Shown here piece after piece: positions 1 to 5,989 of a DNA stretch of 12,387 nucleotides (within the stretch, counting starts at the first letter, position 1; each line of letters opens with the position of its first letter). A model generated the notes under the pieces. It was not told the DNA's origin. It did no database searches and worked only from the letters and a program-made list of their open reading frames with translations. Source of the DNA: an uncultured Clostridia bacterium (GTDB taxonomy: Bacteria; Bacillota; Clostridia; Christensenellales; Aristaeellaceae); the NCBI GenBank assembly GCA_945877525.1, contig CAMDVP010000069.1, positions 1-12,387 on the forward strand, given 5' to 3'. Both the position numbers and the translations under genes were made by a program.

Positions 1-37
1 TCTCGGGCAGCGGTGTGTTTGCTATGCCCGGAATACG

Positions 38-85
38 AAAACAGCCTTTTCTTGTGGGTTGGTTCCCGCAGGAAAAGGCTGTTTT
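38..85. terminator. Long terminator-like hairpin
   Basis: The arms at 38-51 and 72-85 are perfect 14-base inverted complements with A/T-rich outer ends. They continue inward as TGTGGG/CCCGCA with one G-U pair, after one mismatch, around a short TTGGTT loop. On the + strand the stem ends in TTTT, and on the - strand it also ends in TTTT, so it could terminate transcription from either side. It probably closes a gene lying left of the window. No T-run continues beyond the stem, so the terminator reading is inferred from shape. Confidence 0.6.
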
Positions 86-122
86 GGGGTTAGGTTGTTG
101 TCAATTTCGGCTCTGGCGCACA

Positions 123-289
123 GAAGAAGCATTCCGTTGCTGTGCCTTGTTCCCGGAAAGTGCAGAATACCGCACTTTTCATTGTTTCTTATTATACACA
201 TAACCTGTCCGTTTTGCAACCGTTTGGGAGAATTTGTGCAATGGACAGGGTTTGCGGGCTCTGTCCCCAACGGAATGCTTCTTCCGTTG
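123..289 (+). promoter_or_regulatory. Leader with mutually exclusive inverted repeats
   Basis: A perfect 17-base inverted repeat links 123-139 to 268-284. The right arm also sits inside a compact hairpin, with CAACGGAA at 268-275 and TTCCGTTG at 282-289 around the loop TGCTTC. The same bases can therefore pair far upstream or locally, but not both at once. The local hairpin ends 7 bases before the AGGAGG at 297-302. This resembles an attenuator or a site controlling translation. No ligand or regulator can be named, and it could also be a relic of a small repeat element. Confidence 0.35.
157..190 (+). terminator. Possible second intrinsic terminator
   Basis: AAAGTGC (157-163) and GCACTTT (172-178) form a perfect 7-bp stem around an 8-base loop. 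A T-rich stretch follows on the + strand (TTTTCATTGTTTCTTATT). The stem is short and only moderately GC-rich, so it may be a weak terminator or attenuator ahead of the helicase gene. Confidence 0.35.
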
Positions 290-296
290 CGCAGGA

Positions 297-302
297 AGGA
301 GG
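297..302 (+). promoter_or_regulatory. Ribosome binding site that sets the helicase start
   Basis: AGGAGG lies 7 bases before GTG at 310. Earlier in-frame ATGs at 142 and 241 have no comparable site, and the stretch 142-309 encodes nothing helicase-like. This supports GTG 310 as the start. Confidence 0.75.
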
Positions 303-309
303 ACACCCC

Positions 310-1953
310 GTGGCACTGGAGTTGTATCCCCATCAGGCGCAGGTCAGTCAGGCCGTGGAGCGGATGTTGGCGGACAGGGGCCGGGCCGCGGTGATCCTCC
401 CCACCGGCACGGGCAAAAGCTACATAGCCTTCCACTTGATTGAGCAGCACCCCGAAGCGGCCTTCCTGTGGCTGGCCCCATCGGAGTATATCTTCCGCAC
501 ACAGCGGGAAAGCCTTCGCCGCACCAACCCGGAGTTGTCGTTGGAGAACGTGACCTTCTGCACTTATGCCAGCCTGATCTACAAAACCCCGGAGGACTTA
601 TCCGGGATAGTATGTGACTACATCATTCTGGACGAATTTCATCGCTGCGGCAGCGAATACTGGGGCGCAGCCGTCCAGTTGTTACTGGATAGCCACCCTC
701 TGTCGAAGCTGTTGGGTCTGTCTGCTACCCATATCCGTTACCTCGACCACCAGCGCAACATGGCCGAGGAGCTTCTCGACAACTGCATCGCTGCCGAAAT
801 GACCCTGGGGGAGGCCATCGTCCGGGGCATTTTGCCTGCGCCGAAATATGTCACAACGGTCTATCAGTATCAAAAGAGTCTAACCCGATATGAGGAACGG
901 GTAGCGTCCCAGCGCAACCGCCGCAGCCGGGAGCGGAGCGAACGCTACCTGCAGGCCCTGCGCCGCACGCTGGAACAGGCGGAAGGTCTGGATGCCGTGT
1001 TTGCCAGGCACATGACAGACAGGCACGGGCGGTACATCGTTTTCTGCGCGGGCGTGGATCACATGCGGGAAATGCTGGCCCATGTAGACGAATGGTTCCA
1101 CGCGGTGGATTCAGAGCCTCACTGTTATCAGGTCTACGCGGAGAATGCGGAGGCTTCTGGTGCATACAACGCCTTTCGGCAGGATGAAAGCGACCATTTG
1201 AAGCTGCTGTTCTGCGTGAACATGCTCAACGAGGGCGTACATGTGGAAGGAATTTCGGGGGTGATTCTGTTCCGACCCACAGTGTCTCCCATCATCTACA
1301 AGCAGCAGATCGGTCGCGCGCTGACCGCGGGTGGCAACAATATCCCGCTTATTTTAGATGTAGTGAACAACGTGGAGGGACTGTACAGCATCGACTCCAT
1401 CGGTCAGGAAATGCTGGACGCGGCCTTCCGGCTGCGTTCGGAGGGGCAGGAAGGGCTGATTGTCCGGGAAAAGTTCCGGGTTATCGACCAGGTGAAGGAC
1501 TGCCGGCGATTGTTCGAGCAGCTGGAAGGCAGCCTGCACATCGAGTGGGAGGAGTACTATCAGGCCGCCGTACAGTACCGTGATGAGCATGGAGACCTTC
1601 TGATCCCCCAGCGTTATGTGACGGAGGATGGCTGCCGATTGGGCCAGTGGCTGTCCAATCTACGGACGCGCTACCGGGAGCTGCGGGACGAGGACAAGAC
1701 GGGCGCAATGCTGGAGCAGATTCAGCGTCTTGAAAGCATCGGGATGGAGTGGAACACCCATGAAACCAGATGGGACATGTACTTCGCCGCAGCGGAGCGC
1801 TACTACCGGGAACACGGCGATTTGCTGGTGCCAAGGGGGTATCAGACGGAGGACGGGCTCAAGCTGGGGTGCGGGTGGTTAATCAGCGAACATCCCGAAG
1901 GAAAAAAGGGAGTACCAACTGCGCTATGTTTGACCAGAGAATCCAGATGTTGA
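310..1953 (+). pseudogene. DEAD/DEAH-type SF2 helicase with HA repeats, frameshifted near its 3' end
   Basis: This encodes an ATP-dependent nucleic-acid translocase of superfamily 2. Counting from GTG 310, the core is complete: a Q-motif-like start (YPHQAQ), Walker A GTGKS at 33-37, DEFH at 108-111, SAT at 138-140, and motif VI QQIGRAL at 332-338. Two helicase-associated (HA) repeats follow, which are probable DNA-binding modules. The first spans about 412-482 and is intact. The second starts at W488 but leaves frame at about residue 520. Adding one G to the run at 1866-1869 restores an HA-like sequence (VNQRTSRRKKG...LSGIGMQ) that ends at TAG TGA at 1971-1976, where the family usually has a W after GMQ. 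Relatives usually carry more HA repeats, so the tail has been lost. The ATPase core could still be translated as 547 residues. It has no evident role in the glycan locus and is separated from it by about 260 bp. Confidence 0.8.
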
Positions 1954-1976
1954 GTGGCATCGGTATGCAATAGTGA
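1866..1976 (+). other. Out-of-frame remnant of the second HA repeat
   Basis: In the reading frame that includes 1770-1973, this stretch encodes VRVVNQRTSRRKKG followed by FDQRIQMLSGIGMQ. That matches the second half of the HA repeat better than the in-frame tail (CGWLISEHPEGKKG). Compared with the first repeat (LGQWLSNLRTRYRE), the usual W is replaced by R. The remnant ends in consecutive TAG and TGA codons, which points to genuine decay rather than only a base-calling slip. Confidence 0.65.
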
Positions 1977-2214
1977 TCTTGGACGCAGAGAGCGCAATAG
2001 GCTCTCATCCATAATCTCCAATCCGCCGTTTTCGCTGTGATGTCAGCACTCACATGACTGGTGTATACACTGCAGATGAGTGGCATTAACTGTTTTGCAT
2101 ATGTTCCTGAAACACATAGTGCTGACTCCCCTGCTGATGTAAAAGTACCCCATATCGAAGGATGTACGGAAAAAAGAACCACTGAAAACAGGCGATAAAG
2201 CAAGGAGGACTTCC
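1977..2214. other. Non-coding gap before the polysaccharide operon
   Basis: No convincing gene is visible. The DNA probably holds the promoter of the operon beginning at 2215, but I could not place a well-spaced -35/-10 pair. Notable elements are a perfect 10-base palindrome GTGTATACAC at 2061-2070, a possible operator, and a 9-base inverted repeat (2042-2050 with 2118-2126) that could be chance. A 40-codon open frame at 2076-2198 lacks a ribosome binding site and is not called. The left part may be decayed helicase sequence. Confidence 0.5.
2061..2070. promoter_or_regulatory. 10-bp palindrome, possible operator
   Basis: GTGTATACAC is perfectly self-complementary and lies about 145 bases upstream of the first operon gene, in the gap expected to contain its promoter. 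A dimeric repressor could bind such a site. No second copy was noticed elsewhere in the window, so support is weak. Confidence 0.2.
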
Positions 2215-3429
2215 ATGAAGATCGCAGTTGCCGGAACCGGATATGTGGGGTTGTCGATTGCCGTGCTGCTGGCGCAGCACCATCAGGTCACCGCTGTGGA
2301 TATCGTGCCGGAAAAGGTGGACATGATCAACCGGCGTCAAAGCCCGATCCAGGACGAGTATATCGAGAAGTACCTGGCTGAGAAGCCGCTTGATCTGCAT
2401 GCAACGCTGAACGCACAGGAGGCCTATGCGGAGGCGGAGTTTGTGGTGATTGCCACGCCCACCAATTATGATGACAAGCAGAACTATTTTGACACCAGCG
2501 CCGTGGAAACCGTGATTCGCCTGGTGCAGCAGATCAATCCGAAGGCCATGATGGTGATCAAGTCCACCATTCCCGTTGGTTATACGGAAGCCATCCGAAA
2601 GAAGATGAACTGCAGCAACATCCTGTTCAGCCCGGAATTCCTGCGGGAAAGCAGGGCGTTGTATGACAACCTGTATCCCAGCCGGATCATTGTGGGTACG
2701 GACATGAACGACGAGCGACTGGTGAAGGCAGCCCGGGAATTTGCTTCCCTGCTGCAGGAGGGCGCCATCAGGCAGGACGTGGACACCCTGCTGATGGGCT
2801 TCACCGAGGCGGAGGCCGTCAAGCTGTTTGCCAACACCTATCTGGCGCTGCGGGTCAGCTATTTCAACGAGCTGGATACCTACGCCGAGATGAAGGGGCT
2901 GAACACCCGGCAGATCATTGACGGCGTGTGCCTGGATCCCCGCATCGGCCATCACTACAACAACCCCTCCTTTGGCTACGGCGGCTATTGCCTGCCCAAG
3001 GACACCAAGCAGCTGTTGGCCAACTACGCGGACGTGCCGGAAAACCTCATTGCCGCGGTTGTCGAGTCCAACCGGACGCGGAAGGACTTCATTGCCGAGC
3101 GCGTGCTGGAAAGGGCCGGCTGGACTGAGCAGGCAGCTGGCGATCCCGTGGTGATCGGCATCTATCGCCTGACCATGAAAACGAACAGCGACAACTTCCG
3201 GGCCAGCAGCATCCAGGGGGTCATGAAGCGCATCCTGTCCAGGGGAGCGAAGGTAATCATCCACGAGCCCACGCTGGAGGACGGCTCCACCTTTGCGGAT
3301 TGTCAGGTCATCAACGATCTGGAGCGGTTCAAGGCAATGAGTCAGGTCATCCTGGCTAATCGCTTTGACAGCTGCCTGAGCGATGTGCAGGACAAAATCT
3401 ACACCCGCGACCTGTTCAGAAGGGACTAA
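2215..3429 (+). CDS. ugd: UDP-glucose 6-dehydrogenase
   Basis: This cytoplasmic enzyme oxidises UDP-glucose to UDP-glucuronate in two NAD+-dependent steps, supplying the acidic sugar donor. The protein has 404 residues, typical of the short bacterial form. The N-terminal Rossmann motif GTGYVG is at 7-12 and VVIATPTNYD is at about 77-86. STIPVGYT is at 117-124, and SPEFLRES at 139-146 carries the expected Glu. The central helix AVKLFANTYLA at 201-211 supplies the active-site Lys. The catalytic Cys is C259 in GYGGYCLPKDTK. The C-terminal nucleotide-binding domain follows, with R and K residues typical of the family. The start is set by AAGGAGG at 2202-2208. It is the first gene of the tight operon, 4 bp before a glycosyltransferase. 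A related dehydrogenase acting on another UDP- or GDP-sugar is possible, but the overall pattern best fits UDP-glucose. Confidence 0.93.
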   Translation: MKIAVAGTGYVGLSIAVLLAQHHQVTAVDIVPEKVDMINRRQSPIQDEYIEKYLAEKPLDLHATLNAQEAYAEAEFVVIATPTNYDDKQNYFDTSAVETVIRLVQQINPKAMMVIKSTIPVGYTEAIRKKMNCSNILFSPEFLRESRALYDNLYPSRIIVGTDMNDERLVKAAREFASLLQEGAIRQDVDTLLMGFTEAEAVKLFANTYLALRVSYFNELDTYAEMKGLNTRQIIDGVCLDPRIGHHYNNPSFGYGGYCLPKDTKQLLANYADVPENLIAAVVESNRTRKDFIAERVLERAGWTEQAAGDPVVIGIYRLTMKTNSDNFRASSIQGVMKRILSRGAKVIIHEPTLEDGSTFADCQVINDLERFKAMSQVILANRFDSCLSDVQDKIYTRDLFRRD

Positions 3430-3433
3430 TCCC

Positions 3434-4342
3434 ATGGCAGACAGTTTTGCGCCCCGTATCAGCGTGATTATTCCGACCTATAACCGCCGTGCCCTGATCG
3501 GACGGGCTGTGGACAGCGCGCTGAATCAGACGGAGAAGGACATCGAAGTCATCATTGCCGACGATGGCTCCACCGACGGTACAGCGGAGCTGTTCAGCAT
3601 GGCGCAGGATCCGCGGATACGCTATCTGCCCTTGCCGCACCGCGGCGCCTGCGCCGCCCGCAACGCGGGGGTAGAGGCCGCCCGAGGGGAATACATCGCG
3701 TTTCTGGACAGCGACGATGTGTGGCGGCCGGACAAGCTGCGGGTGCAGAAGAGACAGCTGGAGGATGCCCGGGCCGATGTGGTTTTCTGCGCCTTCGCAA
3801 GACACAGCCTTGGAAGCGATACCGCGGAGCGCTTTCCCGCAGGGGATGTGCCGCAGGGGCGGATTGAAAGCAGCAGCCTGCTGAGCAGCAACCTGGTCAG
3901 CACGCAGACGCTGTTCGGACGGGCGGCATGCATGAAGCAGAGCCGCTTTGATGAGCGCTTTCCACGCATGCAGGACTGGGAATACGCCATTCAGCTGGCC
4001 AAGCGCTGCCGGCTGTATTACTTCAGCGACGTGCTGGTGGATGTCTACCTGCAGCGGGACAGCATATCCAGCCGCCCGGAGCTGGCGCTGGAGGCTATGC
4101 GCCTGCTGTACGCCAAGTACCACGAGGACTACGAGGCCTCGCCGGAGGACACAGGCTCCATGATGGTGGCCTTCCACCACTATGCCGTGCAGTGCCGCCG
4201 GTGCTGCGCCCGGGAGTACAAAGCGATGATGATGGCCGTGCAAGGAGTGGGAAGCAGGCTGCAGCTTGGCAGAAGGGCTGTGCGCTTCACGGCAAAGGAG
4301 CTCCTGACGCTTGCCGGCGGAAGCAGAAAGGTGAATGCATGA
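3434..4342 (+). CDS. GT2-family glycosyltransferase
   Basis: This is a 302-residue inverting glycosyltransferase of the GT-A fold, expected to add one sugar to a lipid-linked glycan at the cytoplasmic membrane face. The N terminus reads ISVIIPTYNRR (9-19). The nucleotide-binding acidic pair is in ADDGSTDGT (42-50). GACAARNAGVEAARG (71-85) and the metal-binding FLDSDD (90-95) complete the donor site. DWEYA at 181-185 is the likely position of the catalytic base region. The start at 3434 is chosen because AGAAGGGA precedes it and the longer in-frame ATG at 3383 lies inside the dehydrogenase gene. The 3' end overlaps the permease start in an ATGA (4339-4342), implying translational coupling. Donor and linkage cannot be read from the sequence; UDP-glucuronate from the neighbouring gene is one candidate. 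Confidence 0.9.
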   Translation: MADSFAPRISVIIPTYNRRALIGRAVDSALNQTEKDIEVIIADDGSTDGTAELFSMAQDPRIRYLPLPHRGACAARNAGVEAARGEYIAFLDSDDVWRPDKLRVQKRQLEDARADVVFCAFARHSLGSDTAERFPAGDVPQGRIESSSLLSSNLVSTQTLFGRAACMKQSRFDERFPRMQDWEYAIQLAKRCRLYYFSDVLVDVYLQRDSISSRPELALEAMRLLYAKYHEDYEASPEDTGSMMVAFHHYAVQCRRCCAREYKAMMMAVQGVGSRLQLGRRAVRFTAKELLTLAGGSRKVNA

Positions 4343-5139
4343 ACAGAATCTGGACCTCCGTCAGGCTGACTGTGACCAACTGCATCCGGTATCTTCCGCT
4401 GCTGAAGAACCTGATTGCCAGAGAGCTGAAGAAGAAGTACCGCAGCACGATGCTGGGCTATGCCTGGTGTGTGCTGAATCCGCTGTTCGTGATGCTGATT
4501 ATGACCGCGGTGTTTTCCAATATGTTCCGCAACAGCATTGCCAACTTCCCGGTCTACCTGTTCTGCGGCAGAATGATCTATTCTCTGGCCACCGGCGGTG
4601 CAGCCGGCATCCTGCGCTCCCTGCGAGGAAACGGCAGCCTGATGCGCAAAACACGCATTCCCTATTACATTTTTCCGGTGGCCAGCTTCTGCTCGGCCAT
4701 GGTTGATTTCTTCTTCACGCTGATCGCCTTTGCGCTGGTGCTGCTGTTTACCCGGACGCCGCTGTCGATTCATGTGGCGGCCTTTCCGCTGGTGGTACTG
4801 CAGGTGGCGATTTTCACCTTTGGCCTTGGGATGCTGCTGGCGGTGTGCAATGTGTTCATTCAGGACATCTCCTACCTGTACAACATTTTCACTGTGGCCT
4901 GGATGTACCTGACGCCCATGTTCTACCCGCTGAGTTCCCTGTCCGAGCCCATGCAGCATCTGATCAGCACCTTCAATCCGCTGTACTACTATATCGCGCA
5001 GATGCGCGGCATTTTCCTGGATCATGTCTGGCCCGACAGGCAGCTGATGCTGCTGGGTTTTTCCGTGGGCATTGCGCTGGTGGTCGTCAGCCTCCTGGCC
5101 TACAGCAAGGCCAAGAACACGCTGATTCTGTATGTGTGA
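4339..5139 (+). CDS. Polysaccharide ABC exporter, membrane subunit
   Basis: This is an ABC-2 type permease of the Wzm/TagG/RgpC group, which moves a finished lipid-linked glycan across the cytoplasmic membrane. It has 266 residues, close to the family norm. A basic amphipathic N-terminal segment (IARELKKKYRSTMLGYAW, about 26-43) precedes a first hydrophobic span. Further spans lie near 45-63, 72-92, 108-138, 148-172, 178-200 and 236-255. NVFIQDISYLYNI (171-183) and LTPMFYPLS (191-199) are characteristic of this family. The start at ATG 4339 overlaps the preceding stop and is preceded by AAAGG. The ATPase partner begins 11 bp downstream. Teichoic-acid or rhamnan export are possible alternatives to a capsule-like glycan. 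Confidence 0.92.
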   Translation: MNRIWTSVRLTVTNCIRYLPLLKNLIARELKKKYRSTMLGYAWCVLNPLFVMLIMTAVFSNMFRNSIANFPVYLFCGRMIYSLATGGAAGILRSLRGNGSLMRKTRIPYYIFPVASFCSAMVDFFFTLIAFALVLLFTRTPLSIHVAAFPLVVLQVAIFTFGLGMLLAVCNVFIQDISYLYNIFTVAWMYLTPMFYPLSSLSEPMQHLISTFNPLYYYIAQMRGIFLDHVWPDRQLMLLGFSVGIALVVVSLLAYSKAKNTLILYV

Positions 5140-5150
5140 GGTAAGACGGA

Positions 5151-5897
5151 ATGGAGAAAATTGTTGTCAGCATCCAGGATGCCTCCGTGCGCTACAACCT
5201 TGCCACGCAGAAACGCCACGGGCTGAAGGATTATCTTCAGGCGCTTAAGCGACGGGAGCTTTTGTTTCAGGAGTTCATTGCGCTCAAAGATATCAGCCTG
5301 ACGGTTCGGCAGGGGGAAAGCTGGGGCATTGTGGGCAAAAATGGCTCAGGAAAATCCACCCTGCTCAAGCTGATCACCGGCATTCTGCGCCCCTACAAGG
5401 GGACGGTGAGCGTGAACGGGACGGTCGCGCCGCTGCTGGAGCTGGGCGCCGGCTTTGATGGCGATCTCACCGGCCGCGAGAACATCATGATGAACGGACT
5501 GATCCTGGGCATGACGGAGAAGGACATACGGGCCCGGTTTGATGAGATTGTCGATTTTGCCGAGATTGAGACATTCCTGGACGTGCCACTGAAGAACTAC
5601 TCCTCCGGCATGAAGTCGCGCCTGGGGTTTTCGATCGCCACCTGCGCCCGTGCGGACATCCTGATTGCCGACGAGGTGCTGGCCACAGGCGACAAGGCGT
5701 TTCAGCTGAAATGTGAGGAGCGGATGCAGGAGCTGCTCGCGGGCGGAACCACGCTGCTGTTTGTGTCGCACTCCTCCGCCGCTGTGAAGCGCATGTGCCA
5801 GAAGGCGCTGTGGCTGGATGCGGGGGAAATGAGAATGACAGGCGATGTGGGGGAGGTTGTGCAGGCGTATGAGGGCAGCGGACAGAGCGGAAAGTGA
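5151..5897 (+). CDS. Polysaccharide ABC exporter, ATPase subunit
   Basis: This is the ATP-hydrolysing subunit that powers the adjacent permease, related to Wzt/TagH/RgpD. In its 248 residues, Walker A GKNGSGKST is at 62-70, the signature YSSGM at 150-154, Walker B DILIADE at 169-175 and the switch His in FVSHSS at H207. The N-terminal insertion around 16-45 and ELGAGFDGDLTGRENI (97-112) are hallmarks of polysaccharide ATPases. The protein stops soon after the nucleotide-binding domain. It lacks the C-terminal carbohydrate-binding domain that extends Wzt proteins of the E. coli O9a type to about 400 residues. GAGG at 5138-5141 is a modest ribosome binding site and coupling to the permease is likely. 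It is the last gene of the GC-rich block. Confidence 0.93.
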   Translation: MEKIVVSIQDASVRYNLATQKRHGLKDYLQALKRRELLFQEFIALKDISLTVRQGESWGIVGKNGSGKSTLLKLITGILRPYKGTVSVNGTVAPLLELGAGFDGDLTGRENIMMNGLILGMTEKDIRARFDEIVDFAEIETFLDVPLKNYSSGMKSRLGFSIATCARADILIADEVLATGDKAFQLKCEERMQELLAGGTTLLFVSHSSAAVKRMCQKALWLDAGEMRMTGDVGEVVQAYEGSGQSGK

Positions 5898-5989
5898 TGA
5901 GCGCAGCTCCACTCTTTGATGTGTTTCCCAAGCATTAAATGCTGTTCCCTATGGCGGGATATGGTTTTAGGGTGTAGGGAGGAATACAT
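5898..5989. other. 92-bp junction between export core and glycan cassette
   Basis: This is the longest gap inside the exporter part of the cluster. It holds a small hairpin (AGCAT/ATGCT, 5931-5943) and, at its right end, the strong ribosome binding site AGGGAGG (5976-5982) for the next gene. I see no clear terminator or promoter. Base composition falls across this gap. Confidence 0.5.

Noticed and set aside
142..309. Upstream ATGs that would lengthen the helicase by 23 or 56 residues
   Set aside because: There is no ribosome binding site at 142 or 241, the added sequence is unlike the family N terminus, and the hairpins there suggest an untranslated leader. AGGAGG before GTG 310 is better.
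1979..2015. TTGGAC and CATAAT as a promoter pair for the operon
   Set aside because: The spacer is about 25 bases, too long for a standard sigma-70-type promoter.
2042..2126. 9-base inverted repeat GTCAGCACT/AGTGCTGAC
   Set aside because: The arms are 67 bases apart, and a match this short is reasonably likely by chance in a 260-base gap.
2076..2198. 40-codon + strand frame before the operon
   Set aside because: It lacks a ribosome binding site, has a stop shortly upstream in the same frame, and has no recognisable sequence.
1883..2203. 106-codon - strand frame across the gap between helicase and operon
   Set aside because: No ribosome binding site precedes its ATG, it overlaps the helicase 3' end, and its composition (Cys/Ser/Ala-rich) shows no protein family.
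2086..3435. 449-codon open frame on the - strand
   Set aside because: It lies antisense to the clearly identified UDP-glucose dehydrogenase, has no family motif, and is rich in His/Gln/Val as expected from a shadow of a GC-rich gene.
3416..5025. Long - strand open frames of 275 and 281 codons
   Set aside because: They are antisense shadows of the GT2 and permease genes, without a ribosome binding site or recognisable domains.
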